The translations under genes and the position numbers were made by a program. The notes below the pieces were generated by a model. It was not told the origin of the DNA, searched no databases, and was given only the letters and a program-made list of their open reading frames with translations. Shown here in pieces: positions 1-10,520 of a stretch of DNA of 33,932 bases (within the stretch, counting starts at the first letter, position 1; each line of letters begins with the position of its first letter). Source of the stretch: Clostridiales bacterium (GTDB taxonomy: Bacteria; Bacillota; Clostridia; Christensenellales; Aristaeellaceae); the NCBI GenBank assembly GCA_024695415.1, contig JAILIE010000091.1:1-33932 (forward strand), written 5' to 3'.

Positions 1-185
1 GGATTACGGAGATGACCGTTGCCCGGCTCAGCAACGATAACCGGCAGTTGTTCTTTGTTTCGGAGCCTTATCCCTACTGGATGACAGCCGGCATTCTGTT
101 CCTGTTCCTGACGGCCGCCCATTTCTGGTCGATGCGGATCCTGAAGAAGTGGGACGTGGCGGAAAACGTCAGGGATATGGAATAA
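1..185 (+). CDS. C-terminal end of a membrane protein (partial)
   Basis: The window opens inside a reading frame (codons starting at position 3) that stays open for 60 codons and stops at TAA 183-185. The visible tail has one clear hydrophobic segment (WMTAGILFLFLTAA) followed by a basic and polar end finishing RDME, which looks like the last transmembrane helix and cytoplasmic tail of an integral membrane protein, perhaps a transporter subunit. The family cannot be identified from this piece. No terminator is visible between it and the glnN promoter 47 bases downstream. Confidence 0.6.
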   Translation, partial: ITEMTVARLSNDNRQLFFVSEPYPYWMTAGILFLFLTAAHFWSMRILKKWDVAENVRDME

Positions 186-231
186 CCCGGAGAAATATTG
201 TTCAACAGTCCTGAAACAGTTTTCCGGATCC

Positions 232-260
232 TTGACAGAGGCGAATCTTTCTTCTAAACT
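232..260 (+). promoter_or_regulatory. Sigma-70/SigA promoter of glnN
   Basis: TTGACA at 232-237 and TAAACT at 255-260 are separated by exactly 17 bases. The predicted start of transcription lies about 30 bases before the glnN ATG. No obvious repressor operator was recognised around it. Confidence 0.75.
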
Positions 261-295
261 GTCCTGGAATGTTCGTAATGACGGGAGGGATTCTG

Positions 296-2383
<2,088 letters not shown>

Positions 2384-2429
2384 CTTTCGCGGTCGGATTG
2401 TTTTTCAGCTGTTTTTCACGCTCTACCGC

Positions 2430-2459
2430 TTGACACGCCGGCGGATTCCCTGTTATATT
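2430..2459 (+). promoter_or_regulatory. Promoter of the T-box/trpB2 transcript
   Basis: TTGACA at 2430-2435 with TATATT at 2454-2459 (18-base spacer), or TTATAT at 2453-2458 (17-base spacer). It lies immediately upstream of the T-box leader, with predicted transcription start near 2466. Confidence 0.75.
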
Positions 2460-2465
2460 TCGATA

Positions 2466-2731
2466 AACTGATGAGGAAGAGAAGTAATCCGGTTTTGTCG
2501 TTGCAGAGAGCCGCTGTCGCTGGAAACGCGGTACGATCCGCCGGACGAATGGACTTCCGAGGGCGAGCTGAAGGGGTCTGAACCCTTAAGGTGAGACGGA
2601 GTTCCCTCCGTGATCAAAGGATGCCGTATGATGGTACGGTACAGAGCGGGCGCGATTCGCGCCAAGCCGGGTGGCACCGCAGGAATGGATTTACATCCCT
2701 GTCCCAGCAAAGAACTGGGACAGGGGTTTTT
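2466..2731 (+). promoter_or_regulatory. Tryptophan-specific T-box riboswitch leader
   Basis: This is a tRNA-sensing transcription attenuator. Stem I can be drawn by eye: GAAG 2481-2484 pairs with CTTC 2554-2557, and TCCGG 2488-2492 pairs with CCGGA 2541-2545. These enclose a specifier loop with AGTAA-like bases on the 5' side and the triplet TGG (2550-2552) followed by A on the 3' side. TGG is the Trp codon. An AGAGAG element lies near 2505. Further hairpins follow, including GGCGCG/CGCGCC near 2649-2663. The T-box core GGGTGGCACCGC is at 2669-2680; its TGGC bulge would pair with a tRNA acceptor end carrying discriminator G, as bacterial tRNA-Trp does. A strong terminator follows. Uncharged tRNA-Trp should promote readthrough into the TrpB-like gene. 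Confidence 0.93.
2697..2731 (+). terminator. T-box-controlled intrinsic terminator
   Basis: An 11-bp stem, CCCTGTCCCAG (2697-2707) with CTGGGACAGGG (2715-2725), has a 7-base loop and is followed by a T run at 2727-2731. It sits directly after the T-box core, in the position expected for the alternative terminator fold. Confidence 0.9.
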
Positions 2732-2797
2732 CTTTGGATCCGCTGTCCCGAACGAACAGGCGGTTCATTCCGCCGGAAAAAGAAAGGAGAAATCCCC

Positions 2798-4171
2798 ATG
2801 GCAGCTGAAAAGAACATCCCCTACAAAATCTATCTCGAAGAAAACGAAATGCCCACGACCTGGTACAACGTCCGAGCGGATATGAAAAACAAGCCGGCTC
2901 CCCTGCTGAATCCCGGCACCCATGAGCCGATGACCGCCCAGGAGCTCTCCGGCGTCTTCTGCGACGAGCTGGTCAAGCAGGAACTGGACAACGACACCCG
3001 CTATTATCCGATCCCGGAAGAGATCCGGAACTTTTACAAAATGTACCGTCCCTCTCCCCTGGTCCGGGCTTACTGCCTGGAAAAGGCGCTGGACACCCCC
3101 GCGAAGATTTACTACAAGTTTGAGGGCAACAACACCTCCGGCAGCCATAAGCTGAATTCCGCGATCGCTCAGGCCTATTACGCCAGGCAGCAGGACCTGA
3201 AGGGCGTCACAACAGAAACCGGCGCCGGCCAGTGGGGCACCGCGCTGTCCATGGCCTGCTCCTATTTCGGCCTGGACTGCAAGGTCTTCATGGTGAAGGT
3301 TTCCTATGAGCAGAAGCCCTTCCGCCGGGAAGTGATGCGGACATACGGCGCATCCGTCGTTCCCTCTCCCTCCGATACGACGAACGTCGGCCGGAAGATC
3401 CTCGAGCAGTTCCCCGGAACCACCGGATCCCTCGGCTGCGCGATTTCCGAAGCGGTGGAAGTGGCCGTTTCCAATCCCGGATACCGCTACGTGCTGGGCA
3501 GCGTGCTGAACCAGGTCCTGTTGCATCAGAGCGTGATCGGCGTGGAATCCAAGATCGCGATGGACAAGTACGGCATCACGCCGGATATCATCATCGGCTG
3601 CGCCGGCGGCGGAAGCAACCTGGGCGGACTGATCGCGCCCTTCATGGGTGAAAAGCTCCGCGGGGAAAAGGACTACCGGATTATCGCGGTGGAACCCGCT
3701 TCCTGCCCCAGCTTCACCCGCGGCAAGTACGCCTATGACTTCTGCGATACCGGAATGGTCTGCCCCCTGGCGAAAATGTACACGCTCGGCAGCGGATTTA
3801 TTCCCGCCCCGAACCACGCCGGCGGCCTGCGCTATCACGGCATGAGCTCCATCCTGTCCCAGCTGTATGATGACGGCTATATGGAAGCGCGCAGCGTCGA
3901 ACAGACCAGCGTTTTCGCAGCGGCCGAGCAGTTCGCCCGCGTGGAGGGCATCCTTCCCGCGCCCGAAAGCAGCCACGCGATCCGCGTCGCGATCGACGAA
4001 GCGCTGAAATGCAAGGAAACCGGCGAGGAGAAGACTATTCTCTTCGGCCTGACCGGCACCGGCTATTTCGACCTGGTCGCCTATGAGAAGTATCATGACG
4101 GCCTGATGACCGACTACATCCCGACGGACGAGGAACTCCAGAAGGGCTTCGACGGGCTTCCCCGGATGTAA
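2798..4171 (+). CDS. trpB: Tryptophan synthase beta chain, TrpB2-type (PLP-dependent)
   Basis: Fold-type II PLP enzyme of 457 residues, expected to condense indole with L-serine to give tryptophan. SGSHKLNSA holds the likely Schiff-base Lys118, and GCAGGGSNLGG near 268 is the PLP phosphate loop. The length and N-terminal extension resemble the TrpB2 (TrpB-like) group rather than the roughly 400-residue TrpB1 that partners TrpA. The ATG at 2798 is preceded by AAAGGAG (2783-2789); the frame is open further upstream only because it runs through the T-box leader. No trpA or other trp gene is adjacent, which suggests use of free indole or of a TrpA encoded elsewhere. The TGG-specifier T-box supports a real role in tryptophan supply. 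Gene symbol is trpB in the broad sense. Confidence 0.92.
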   Translation: MAAEKNIPYKIYLEENEMPTTWYNVRADMKNKPAPLLNPGTHEPMTAQELSGVFCDELVKQELDNDTRYYPIPEEIRNFYKMYRPSPLVRAYCLEKALDTPAKIYYKFEGNNTSGSHKLNSAIAQAYYARQQDLKGVTTETGAGQWGTALSMACSYFGLDCKVFMVKVSYEQKPFRREVMRTYGASVVPSPSDTTNVGRKILEQFPGTTGSLGCAISEAVEVAVSNPGYRYVLGSVLNQVLLHQSVIGVESKIAMDKYGITPDIIIGCAGGGSNLGGLIAPFMGEKLRGEKDYRIIAVEPASCPSFTRGKYAYDFCDTGMVCPLAKMYTLGSGFIPAPNHAGGLRYHGMSSILSQLYDDGYMEARSVEQTSVFAAAEQFARVEGILPAPESSHAIRVAIDEALKCKETGEEKTILFGLTGTGYFDLVAYEKYHDGLMTDYIPTDEELQKGFDGLPRM

Positions 4172-4191
4172 TCCCGCCCCTTCGGGTACAG

Positions 4192-4223
4192 AAAATCCGG
4201 CTGCGCTGCTGCAGCCGGATTTT
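4192..4223. terminator. Bidirectional terminator between trpB and nagB
   Basis: A perfect 13-bp inverted repeat, AAAATCCGGCTGC (4192-4204) and GCAGCCGGATTTT (4211-4223), with a 6-base loop. It ends in T on both strands and lies between two convergent genes. Confidence 0.85.
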
Positions 4224-4238
4224 CGTATAAGTTCCTTT

Positions 4239-4970
4239 TTATCCCTTGTAGCCGATCTCGTCGGCCAGCTTCTGCTCGATGATGACCGTCGCGTCGCGGT
4301 GCATCCGCATGAACGTGCAGGGGCACTTCGGATCGATCTTGTCTTCGATCAGGAGCCGGGTGGCAGCGTCCTGTTTGTTGCCGGAGATGATCATCAGCAG
4401 GCGCTTTGCCCGCATGATGTTGCCCATGCCCATGGTCACCGCGCGGGTGGGAACATCTTCCTTGCTGGCGAAGAAGCGCTTGTTGGCCTCGATGGTGGAA
4501 TCATCCAGGACTTCCTCATGCGCGCCGTCGTAGAGCGTTTCGCCGGGTTCGTTGAAACCGAGGTGGCCGTCCGGGCCGACGCCCAGGACCTGGATCTCGA
4601 TTTCCGTCTTGTCCAGGATCTCGTTGAACTCTTTCAGGTTCGCCTGCACGTCGCCGGTTCCCTTCGCCACATAGGTGTTGTTCTTGTCGATGTTGATGTG
4701 GTCGAAGAGGTTGTCGTTCATGAAATACCGGTAGCTCTGGTCGTGGGTTCCGTCCAGGCCGACATATTCGTCCAGGTTGACGCTGTGGACGCGGCTGAAG
4801 TCGAGTCCTTCCTCCCGGCAGCGGCGGGCCAGCTCATTGTACATACCCACCGGGCTGGAACCGGTCGCAAGGCCGAGCGTGCATTCCGGGTTTTCCCGCA
4901 CGATTTTGTCGATGATGTCCGCCGCTTTCCGGGCGCCGTCCTGGTAATCCTTCGCGATGATCACTTTCAT
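4239..4970 (-). CDS. nagB: Glucosamine-6-phosphate deaminase
   Basis: Cytoplasmic aldose-ketose isomerase and deaminase that converts glucosamine-6-phosphate to fructose-6-phosphate plus ammonia. At 243 residues it has the standard NagB length. Residues matching the known active site are Asp67 (in VNLDEYVGL) and Asp134, His136 and Glu141 (in GVGPDGHLGFNEPG). LATGSSPVGMY near 35-44 forms the phosphate-binding loop. The ATG is preceded by GGAGG on the minus strand (about 4981-4985). It is the last gene of the glmM, acetyltransferase-like, nagB operon, about 20 bases after the previous stop. Grouping with glmM suggests balancing of the glucosamine-phosphate pool between wall synthesis and glycolysis. 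Confidence 0.95.
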   Translation of the reverse strand: MKVIIAKDYQDGARKAADIIDKIVRENPECTLGLATGSSPVGMYNELARRCREEGLDFSRVHSVNLDEYVGLDGTHDQSYRYFMNDNLFDHINIDKNNTYVAKGTGDVQANLKEFNEILDKTEIEIQVLGVGPDGHLGFNEPGETLYDGAHEEVLDDSTIEANKRFFASKEDVPTRAVTMGMGNIMRAKRLLMIISGNKQDAATRLLIEDKIDPKCPCTFMRMHRDATVIIEQKLADEIGYKG

Positions 4971-4991
4971 GGTGTGTTTTCCTCCGTATCT

Positions 4992-5654
4992 TCAGTCGTG
5001 TTTCGCAACGATCTTGCCGTTGTTCTTCCAGATGCTCTTTTCCGGAATGGTTCCGCGGACGCAGGACGTCGGATAGACGTTCGAATCCCGCCCGATCACG
5101 GTGCCCGGATTCAGCACGCTGTTGCAGCCGACTTCCACGCGGTCGCCGAGCATCGCGCCGATCTTCTTCAGGCCGGTCTCGATCTTTTCGTCCCCGCATT
5201 TCACAGTCACCAGCAGCTTGTCGCTCTTCACGTTGGACGTGATCGAGCCGGCGCCCATGTGGCTTTTGTATCCGAGGATGCTGTCGCCCACGTAGTTGTA
5301 ATGCGGTACCTGGACATTGTCGAACAGGATGACGTTCTTCAGCTCGGTGCTGTTTCCGACCACGCAGTTGTCGCCGACCAGGGCGCTTCCCCGGACGAAC
5401 GCGCCGGGGCGGACCTCGGTCTTATGCCCGATAATGGCGGGCGCGCCGATATAGTTGTTCGGATAGATCACCGCGTCCTTCGCGATCCATACGTTTTCGC
5501 TGACCTCGTCGAACTCGTCCACCGGAAGCGTTTTCCCGAGCTCAATAATGAATTCTTTGATTTTCCCGAGCGCTTCCCAGGGATACTCGGTCCCCTCCAG
5601 CAGGGACGCGGCCCGCGTATGGGAAAGGTCATACAGGTCCTTGGTCTTCAGCAT
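4992..5654 (-). CDS. Left-handed beta-helix acyltransferase resembling the GlmU acetyltransferase domain
   Basis: A 220-residue protein. An N-terminal helical part (1-50) is followed by hexapeptide repeats (about 57-200, for example IAKDAVIYPNNYIGAPAIIG). The stretch VPHYNYVGDS (His118) followed by GAGSITSN (Asn141) resembles the acetyltransferase site of GlmU, where the corresponding His and Asn take part in catalysis and acetyl-CoA binding. There is no nucleotidyltransferase (Rossmann) domain. The ATG at 5654-5652 overlaps the glmM stop (TAATG) and has GAGGTGAG just upstream, so it is preferred over a longer in-frame start inside glmM. Context suggests it acetylates glucosamine-1-phosphate, the product of GlmM. 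This substrate is inferred; related proteins are often annotated loosely as UDP-GlcNAc pyrophosphorylase-like. Confidence 0.8.
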   Translation of the reverse strand: MLKTKDLYDLSHTRAASLLEGTEYPWEALGKIKEFIIELGKTLPVDEFDEVSENVWIAKDAVIYPNNYIGAPAIIGHKTEVRPGAFVRGSALVGDNCVVGNSTELKNVILFDNVQVPHYNYVGDSILGYKSHMGAGSITSNVKSDKLLVTVKCGDEKIETGLKKIGAMLGDRVEVGCNSVLNPGTVIGRDSNVYPTSCVRGTIPEKSIWKNNGKIVAKHD

Positions 5655-7018
5655 TACTTTCTCACCTCGATCAGGTGGCCGCTCTGCTTCATCGCTTCGA
5701 TGATCGCGTCCACGTTCTTTTCGCATTCGTCCGAAGAGCCGGCTTCCGACATAACGCGGAGCACGGGTTCCGTTCCGCTCTTGCGCAGGAGCACGCGGCC
5801 GGTATCGCCGAGCGCCTCGGTGCAGGCGTTTACCGCGTCCATGACCTTCTGCTCGGAAAGGGTGCCGTCCTTGTCGTCCACGACGACGTTCTTCAGGACC
5901 TGCGGATACATCTTGCAGCCTTCCGCCAGCACGGAGAGCGGCAGTTGGGTATCGATCATGACCTCCATCAGCATAATGGCCGTGATCAGGCCGTCGCCGG
6001 TCCGGGCATGCTTCCGGAAGATAATGTGGCCGCTCTGCTCGCCGCCGATCAGGTGGTTGTAGGCCTTCATGTTTTCATAGACGTACCGGTCGCCGACCGC
6101 CGTCTTTTCATAGTTGATTCCGGCCGCGTCCAGGGCCTTGTACAGGCCGAAGTTGCTCATGATCGTGGTGACCACGGTATTGCTGGGGAGCTGGCCCTTA
6201 CTCTTGAGGTACTTGGCGCAGATATACATGATCTTGTCGCCGTTCACTTCCTCGCCGTTCTCATCCACCGCGAGGCAGCGGTCGGCGTCGCCGTCAAAGG
6301 CGAAACCGACGTCCATCTTGTTCTCCCGGACATATTCCTTCAGGCTGCCGATGTGCGTGCTGCCGCAGTCCTTGTTGATATTCAGTCCGTCGGGCTTGTC
6401 GTGGATCACGTAGGTCTTGGCGCCCAGCGCGTTGAATACGGCGGGCCCGATCATCCAGCTGGATCCGTTGGAGCAGTCCAGTGCGACTTTATGGTCGTCA
6501 AACGGGCGGGTGGCCAGGTTGGTCAGGTAGCCGATATACCGGTTGCGGCCGGTGTAGAAGTCGACGGTGCATCCGATTTTGTCCCCGGAAGCGAAGGGAA
6601 GCTCGTCCATCTCATGGTCGATGTACTTTTCGACCTGGTCCTGCAGGTCGTCGTCCATCTTTTCGCCCTTCTCGTTCATCAGCTTGATTCCGTTGTCATA
6701 ATAGGGATTATGGCTCGCGGAAATCATGACGCCGCAGTCAAAGCCCTCCGTGCGGGTAATGTAGCTGACGCAGGGTGTGGTGGTCACGTGGAGAAGGTAC
6801 GCGTCCGCGCCGGAAGAGGTGATGCCGGCCGCAAGGGCGGATTCATACATATAGGAGGACCGGCGGGTATCCTTGCCGATCACGATTCTGGCTTTGTCGT
6901 CGAGATGCTTTTTGCTGTAGTACCATCCCAGGAAACGCCCGGTCCTGAACGCGTGCTCGGCGGTCAGGTTGACACCGGCTTTTCCGCGGAAACCATCCGT
7001 TCCGAAATACTTTCCCAT
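5654..7018 (-). CDS. glmM: Phosphoglucosamine mutase
   Basis: Alpha-D-phosphohexomutase that interconverts glucosamine-6-phosphate and glucosamine-1-phosphate for peptidoglycan precursor synthesis. It is 454 residues, the usual family length. The phosphoserine loop is ISASHNP with Ser102; the Mg-binding loop is FDGDADR with Asp242, Asp244 and Asp246; the sugar-binding loop GGEQSGHI and the C-terminal phosphate-binding loop RKSGTEPVLRVM are intact. The start has GGAGG close upstream. It is the first gene of the three-gene amino-sugar operon and has a consensus promoter. Phosphoglucomutase activity is a formal alternative, but the neighbours and sequence favour GlmM. Confidence 0.95.
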   Translation of the reverse strand: MGKYFGTDGFRGKAGVNLTAEHAFRTGRFLGWYYSKKHLDDKARIVIGKDTRRSSYMYESALAAGITSSGADAYLLHVTTTPCVSYITRTEGFDCGVMISASHNPYYDNGIKLMNEKGEKMDDDLQDQVEKYIDHEMDELPFASGDKIGCTVDFYTGRNRYIGYLTNLATRPFDDHKVALDCSNGSSWMIGPAVFNALGAKTYVIHDKPDGLNINKDCGSTHIGSLKEYVRENKMDVGFAFDGDADRCLAVDENGEEVNGDKIMYICAKYLKSKGQLPSNTVVTTIMSNFGLYKALDAAGINYEKTAVGDRYVYENMKAYNHLIGGEQSGHIIFRKHARTGDGLITAIMLMEVMIDTQLPLSVLAEGCKMYPQVLKNVVVDDKDGTLSEQKVMDAVNACTEALGDTGRVLLRKSGTEPVLRVMSEAGSSDECEKNVDAIIEAMKQSGHLIEVRK

Positions 7019-7071
7019 TTTATCCCTCCGTTATCGTATTTGCGCGGGATCCGAAAATCCTGAACAAATGT

Positions 7072-7100
7072 ATTATAACGTCTTATTTTCGGGATGTCAA
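7072..7100 (-). promoter_or_regulatory. Consensus promoter of glmM operon
   Basis: On the minus strand, TTGACA (forward 7095-7100) and TATAAT (forward 7072-7077) are separated by 17 bases, matching both consensus hexamers exactly. It should be a strong constitutive promoter for glmM, the acetyltransferase-like gene and nagB. No terminator separates it from the GH2 gene upstream, so readthrough from that operon is possible. Confidence 0.88.
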
Positions 7101-7128
7101 ATCATTCATTCCGGATAGGTCCGCATCT

Positions 7129-10100
7129 TCAGTTTGCGGCGGGAATGAAGCGGAAAGCCTTGAAATCAAACAGGCTTCCGGGAAGAAACACAAAGGATAC
7201 GGTGCAGGGACCGCCCGGCACGTCCATCGGGAATTCCTGCGCTTCCCCGCCGTTTCCCAGGAAGTCGGCGATCCCGGTCAGGGTTTTCCCGTCCGCGCCG
7301 GTGAACCGGACCGTGACGGCGTTCACCGCATGCGGCGTGGCCCCCTCAATCCGCAGGATCGCGCGGCGGATGCCGCCGAAGTCCATTCCGCGGAATGTCA
7401 GCGTCACGTTGTTGCCGATTTCCTTCACGGCGTCCCCGTCCACACGGAAGGAATCCCCGTAGACCTCGTCGGCGCTTCCGGCGGATATCTGCAGGAAGGC
7501 CCGGTTCTGCCTTTCGAACCGGAAGGATTTCATATGGACTTTCTGCCGCATGCGGAAGCAAAGGGTTTTCATTCCGGTCAGACGCTGCGGCAGATGATAG
7601 GTTTCCTCCTGGTAAACGTTCCATATGCTGGGCTTTTCGTAGTGAAGGACGTCGATCCGCTTTCCGTCTTTGCGCGGGTCACCGTCAAACAGTTCGATTT
7701 CGTACGGTTTTCCGTCCAGCGCGAATATCGGAAGAATCAGCGTATCGGAACCGGATGCCCCGAAATCGACGCGGGAGAAGCCGACCATACTTTCCCCGTC
7801 CCGGGCAAATGCGATTCCCTTTTCGTTTCCGGTTCCGATGTCCCCCTCATGCAGGTCATACAGGCCCGCGGAAACGGATTCATAGGGATTCAGGGCGGGG
7901 TTGCCGATTCCTTCCGCCCGGATCTCGATCTGGCTGATGATATCCGCCCGGTCCGGTGAATCCCCGGCCAGGGCGCGAAGATAGAAGAATCCGTCCCCGG
8001 CCGCGGACACGCGGACTGTTCCGTTTTTCTCCCGGGCTTCGGCGAAGGGGGTCTCAATGCCGGCGGCGTTGGTCACCTGCCATTTCAGGCAGCGGACCTG
8101 CGCGTTTTCCGGTAAGGCCTTCCAGCGAATGACGCATTCCGGGTTTTCTTTCGTCAGGTACAGGTCCCCCTGCGGAACCAGCTCGATTTTCCGGACGGAT
8201 TCCTGCCCGGGGATCCGGCCGTCCGGAATCCGCTGAATCCGGGAGCACCCTTCCTTCACCGGTACATCCCGGACGCCGATCGAGATTTCGGAAGCGATCC
8301 CTTCACTGTTTTCCACCCGGATCCGCACCGGTTCCTTCCTCCCGGTGGATCCGGCCACCAGGAGCAACTTCCCGTTGAACAGCCTGCGGCATGCGGATTT
8401 ATAGCTGTCCGGGTCCGTGGAATCCCCATTGTCGGTGCCCATCAGGCATCCGCCGCCCTCCACCGTGATCCGGACCCGGTCCCGGGCGTTCTCCACCGGC
8501 CGGTCCGCGGAATCCAGGGCGGTGACCGTCACAAAAACGATATCGTCGCCGTCGGACAGGATGGTTTCGTCCGAAGCCTCCAGGCCAAAGCGGGCGGTGT
8601 CGCCGGGGGTCAGCCTGCGGTCTTCCGCAATGATCTTTCCGGACGCGTCATAGCCGGCCGCGCGGATCTCTCCCGCCTCATAGGGGATTTTCCATACCGG
8701 AAGGCATTTTCCCGGATCATCCCCGCTGACCTGCTTCTTCCCGGCGGAGCGGCCGTTGACAAAAAGCTCGGCTGAGGCGCAGTTCGTCATGACGGGAACG
8801 TCAATCATCTGTCCCGGGTTCCAGTCCCAGCTGACGCCGATGTGCAGCACCTGCCGGTCCGACCACAGGGACTGGAAAAGGTAATACGGGTCCTTCGGGA
8901 AACAGGCGGTGTCCGCCTGGCCGAAATAGCAGGAGCGGGTATGATAAGGCGTCGGTTCGCCGATGTAGTCGATCCCTGACCAGATAAACTGGCCCATGCT
9001 GTATTCGCATTTCAGGTCGTCCACGATCATGGATTTCAGGTCTTCGGCGCCCCAGCTGGTATTGCTGTTTCCCAGCGCGGAGCACTGCTGGTCGGCTTCG
9101 CTCATGATGCTGTTTTCGATCGGGAAATGATAGACGCCGCGGCTGGAAAGCACGCTGGCGGTTTCACTGCCGTAGATCACCCAGTCCGGATGCTTTGCGT
9201 GATGCTCCGCGTACAGCTTTTCACCGTAGTTGTATCCGGGCACCTTCACCACTTCCGCGCAGCGCTGGCCGCCTTCCCAGGGCATATAGTTGCAGCCGAA
9301 GGTCACGGTGCCGTTATGCTCCGGGTCGTGCAGGTGCACCTGTTCCATGAGCATCCGGCATACTTCCGTGCCGCGCTCGTCCGCGTGCATATCATAAATT
9401 TCATTCCCGACGGACCACATGACGACGGAGGGATGGTTGCGGTCGCGGCGGACCCAGGAAGCGACGTCTTCGTGTGCCTGTTCCGGGAAAAACCGGGCAT
9501 AGTCGAATTCGGTTTTCGGCCGTTCCCACATGTCAAAGGCTTCGTCGATCACCAGGATGCCCATTTCGTCACACAGGTCGAGCAGTTTCTCCGCGGGGGG
9601 ATTGTGGCTGGTGCGGAGGGCGTTCGCGCCCATGTCCTTCATCAATTGCAGCTGCCTGCGGGCCGCCTTTTCATGGAAAGCCGAACCGAGGCATCCCAGG
9701 TCGTGGTGCAGGCATACGCCTTTCAGTTTGATATGCTCCCCATTCAGGAAAAAGCCGTGGTCCGGATCCAGGCAAACAGACCGGAGTCCAAATCTGATCT
9801 CCCCAGATTCGCCCTGGTAACAGGTTCGGAGGGTGTAGCGTTCCGGGTTGCGGACGGACCAGGTTCTCCCCTTCGGAACGGTCAGCGTAACCTCCGCTTT
9901 TCCATCCAGGGATGCCGCCTCCGTTTCCGCGGCGGTACGGCCGTCCGGATCCAGGATCTCCGCCCGGAAGGGAATGCCATCCTTTCCTTTCGTTTCAACG
10001 GATATCCGGACGTTCCAGTCCTCTCCGCACGGCTTCCCGGTCAGGTACAGGCTGTACGGGACGACATAATCCTCCGGCAGGGTTATCAGATGGACGTCCC

Positions 10101-10497
10101 GGAAGATGCCGGAACCGGAATACCACCGGGAATTCGGGCTCCGGTGGCGGATATGGACCATCAGCTCGTTGTCTCCGCCCCTCACCGCGCCGCTCAGGTC
10201 CACGGTAAAGGCGGTATATCCGTAGCGGTGGACGGATACGACCGTCCCGTTGAACAGGACGTCACAGTCCATGTACACGCCGTCAAAGCGAACAAGCACC
10301 GTGGGGGGCGGATTTTCCGGGAAGGAAAGCGTCCGGCGATACCACGCGTCGGCGGTTTCATACAGGTCCTCCCTCCAGATCAGCCAGTCGTGCGGCAGGT
10401 CCACCCGCTGCCATCGGCCGCATCCTGCAGCGTCTTCCATCGTGCTTCCGAAGGGAAGCCCGGCATATTCCCACAGATCGTTGATCAGCTTTTTCAC
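7129..10497 (-). CDS. Glycoside hydrolase family 2 (beta-galactosidase-type) with C-terminal carbohydrate-binding-like domain
   Basis: A 1122-residue cytoplasmic glycosidase with no signal peptide. GH2 sugar-binding domain is at about 1-145, an Ig-like domain at about 145-240 and a TIM barrel at about 240-545. The acid/base is Glu366 (WSVGNEIYD) and the nucleophile Glu445 (YGSETAS); SHNP near 297 is also typical. A DUF4982-like domain follows at about 555-615, an Ig-like region at about 630-725, and a galactose-binding or CBM6-like fold at the C-terminus (about 980-1122). The start is GTG at 10497-10495 with AGGAGG about 7 bases before it. Substrate is probably a beta-galactoside or related beta-glycoside; specificity cannot be read from sequence. 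It lies 23 bases downstream of gpsA, so it is probably cotranscribed with it. Confidence 0.9.
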   Translation of the reverse strand: MKKLINDLWEYAGLPFGSTMEDAAGCGRWQRVDLPHDWLIWREDLYETADAWYRRTLSFPENPPPTVLVRFDGVYMDCDVLFNGTVVSVHRYGYTAFTVDLSGAVRGGDNELMVHIRHRSPNSRWYSGSGIFRDVHLITLPEDYVVPYSLYLTGKPCGEDWNVRISVETKGKDGIPFRAEILDPDGRTAAETEAASLDGKAEVTLTVPKGRTWSVRNPERYTLRTCYQGESGEIRFGLRSVCLDPDHGFFLNGEHIKLKGVCLHHDLGCLGSAFHEKAARRQLQLMKDMGANALRTSHNPPAEKLLDLCDEMGILVIDEAFDMWERPKTEFDYARFFPEQAHEDVASWVRRDRNHPSVVMWSVGNEIYDMHADERGTEVCRMLMEQVHLHDPEHNGTVTFGCNYMPWEGGQRCAEVVKVPGYNYGEKLYAEHHAKHPDWVIYGSETASVLSSRGVYHFPIENSIMSEADQQCSALGNSNTSWGAEDLKSMIVDDLKCEYSMGQFIWSGIDYIGEPTPYHTRSCYFGQADTACFPKDPYYLFQSLWSDRQVLHIGVSWDWNPGQMIDVPVMTNCASAELFVNGRSAGKKQVSGDDPGKCLPVWKIPYEAGEIRAAGYDASGKIIAEDRRLTPGDTARFGLEASDETILSDGDDIVFVTVTALDSADRPVENARDRVRITVEGGGCLMGTDNGDSTDPDSYKSACRRLFNGKLLLVAGSTGRKEPVRIRVENSEGIASEISIGVRDVPVKEGCSRIQRIPDGRIPGQESVRKIELVPQGDLYLTKENPECVIRWKALPENAQVRCLKWQVTNAAGIETPFAEAREKNGTVRVSAAGDGFFYLRALAGDSPDRADIISQIEIRAEGIGNPALNPYESVSAGLYDLHEGDIGTGNEKGIAFARDGESMVGFSRVDFGASGSDTLILPIFALDGKPYEIELFDGDPRKDGKRIDVLHYEKPSIWNVYQEETYHLPQRLTGMKTLCFRMRQKVHMKSFRFERQNRAFLQISAGSADEVYGDSFRVDGDAVKEIGNNVTLTFRGMDFGGIRRAILRIEGATPHAVNAVTVRFTGADGKTLTGIADFLGNGGEAQEFPMDVPGGPCTVSFVFLPGSLFDFKAFRFIPAAN

Positions 10498-10520
10498 GCG
10501 TACCCTCCTGGCTCTGTCCG

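Noticed and set aside
2591-2797. N-terminal extension of trpB into the leader
   Set aside because: These codons come from the T-box and terminator RNA; the real start at 2798 has a good ribosome binding site and the family begins there.
4299-6062. A 587-codon open frame on the plus strand opposite nagB and the acetyltransferase-like gene
   Set aside because: It lies wholly antisense to well-supported genes; the residue pattern (His/Val/Asp-rich) is typical of shadow frames in GC-rich DNA, and no ribosome binding site or family motif was seen.
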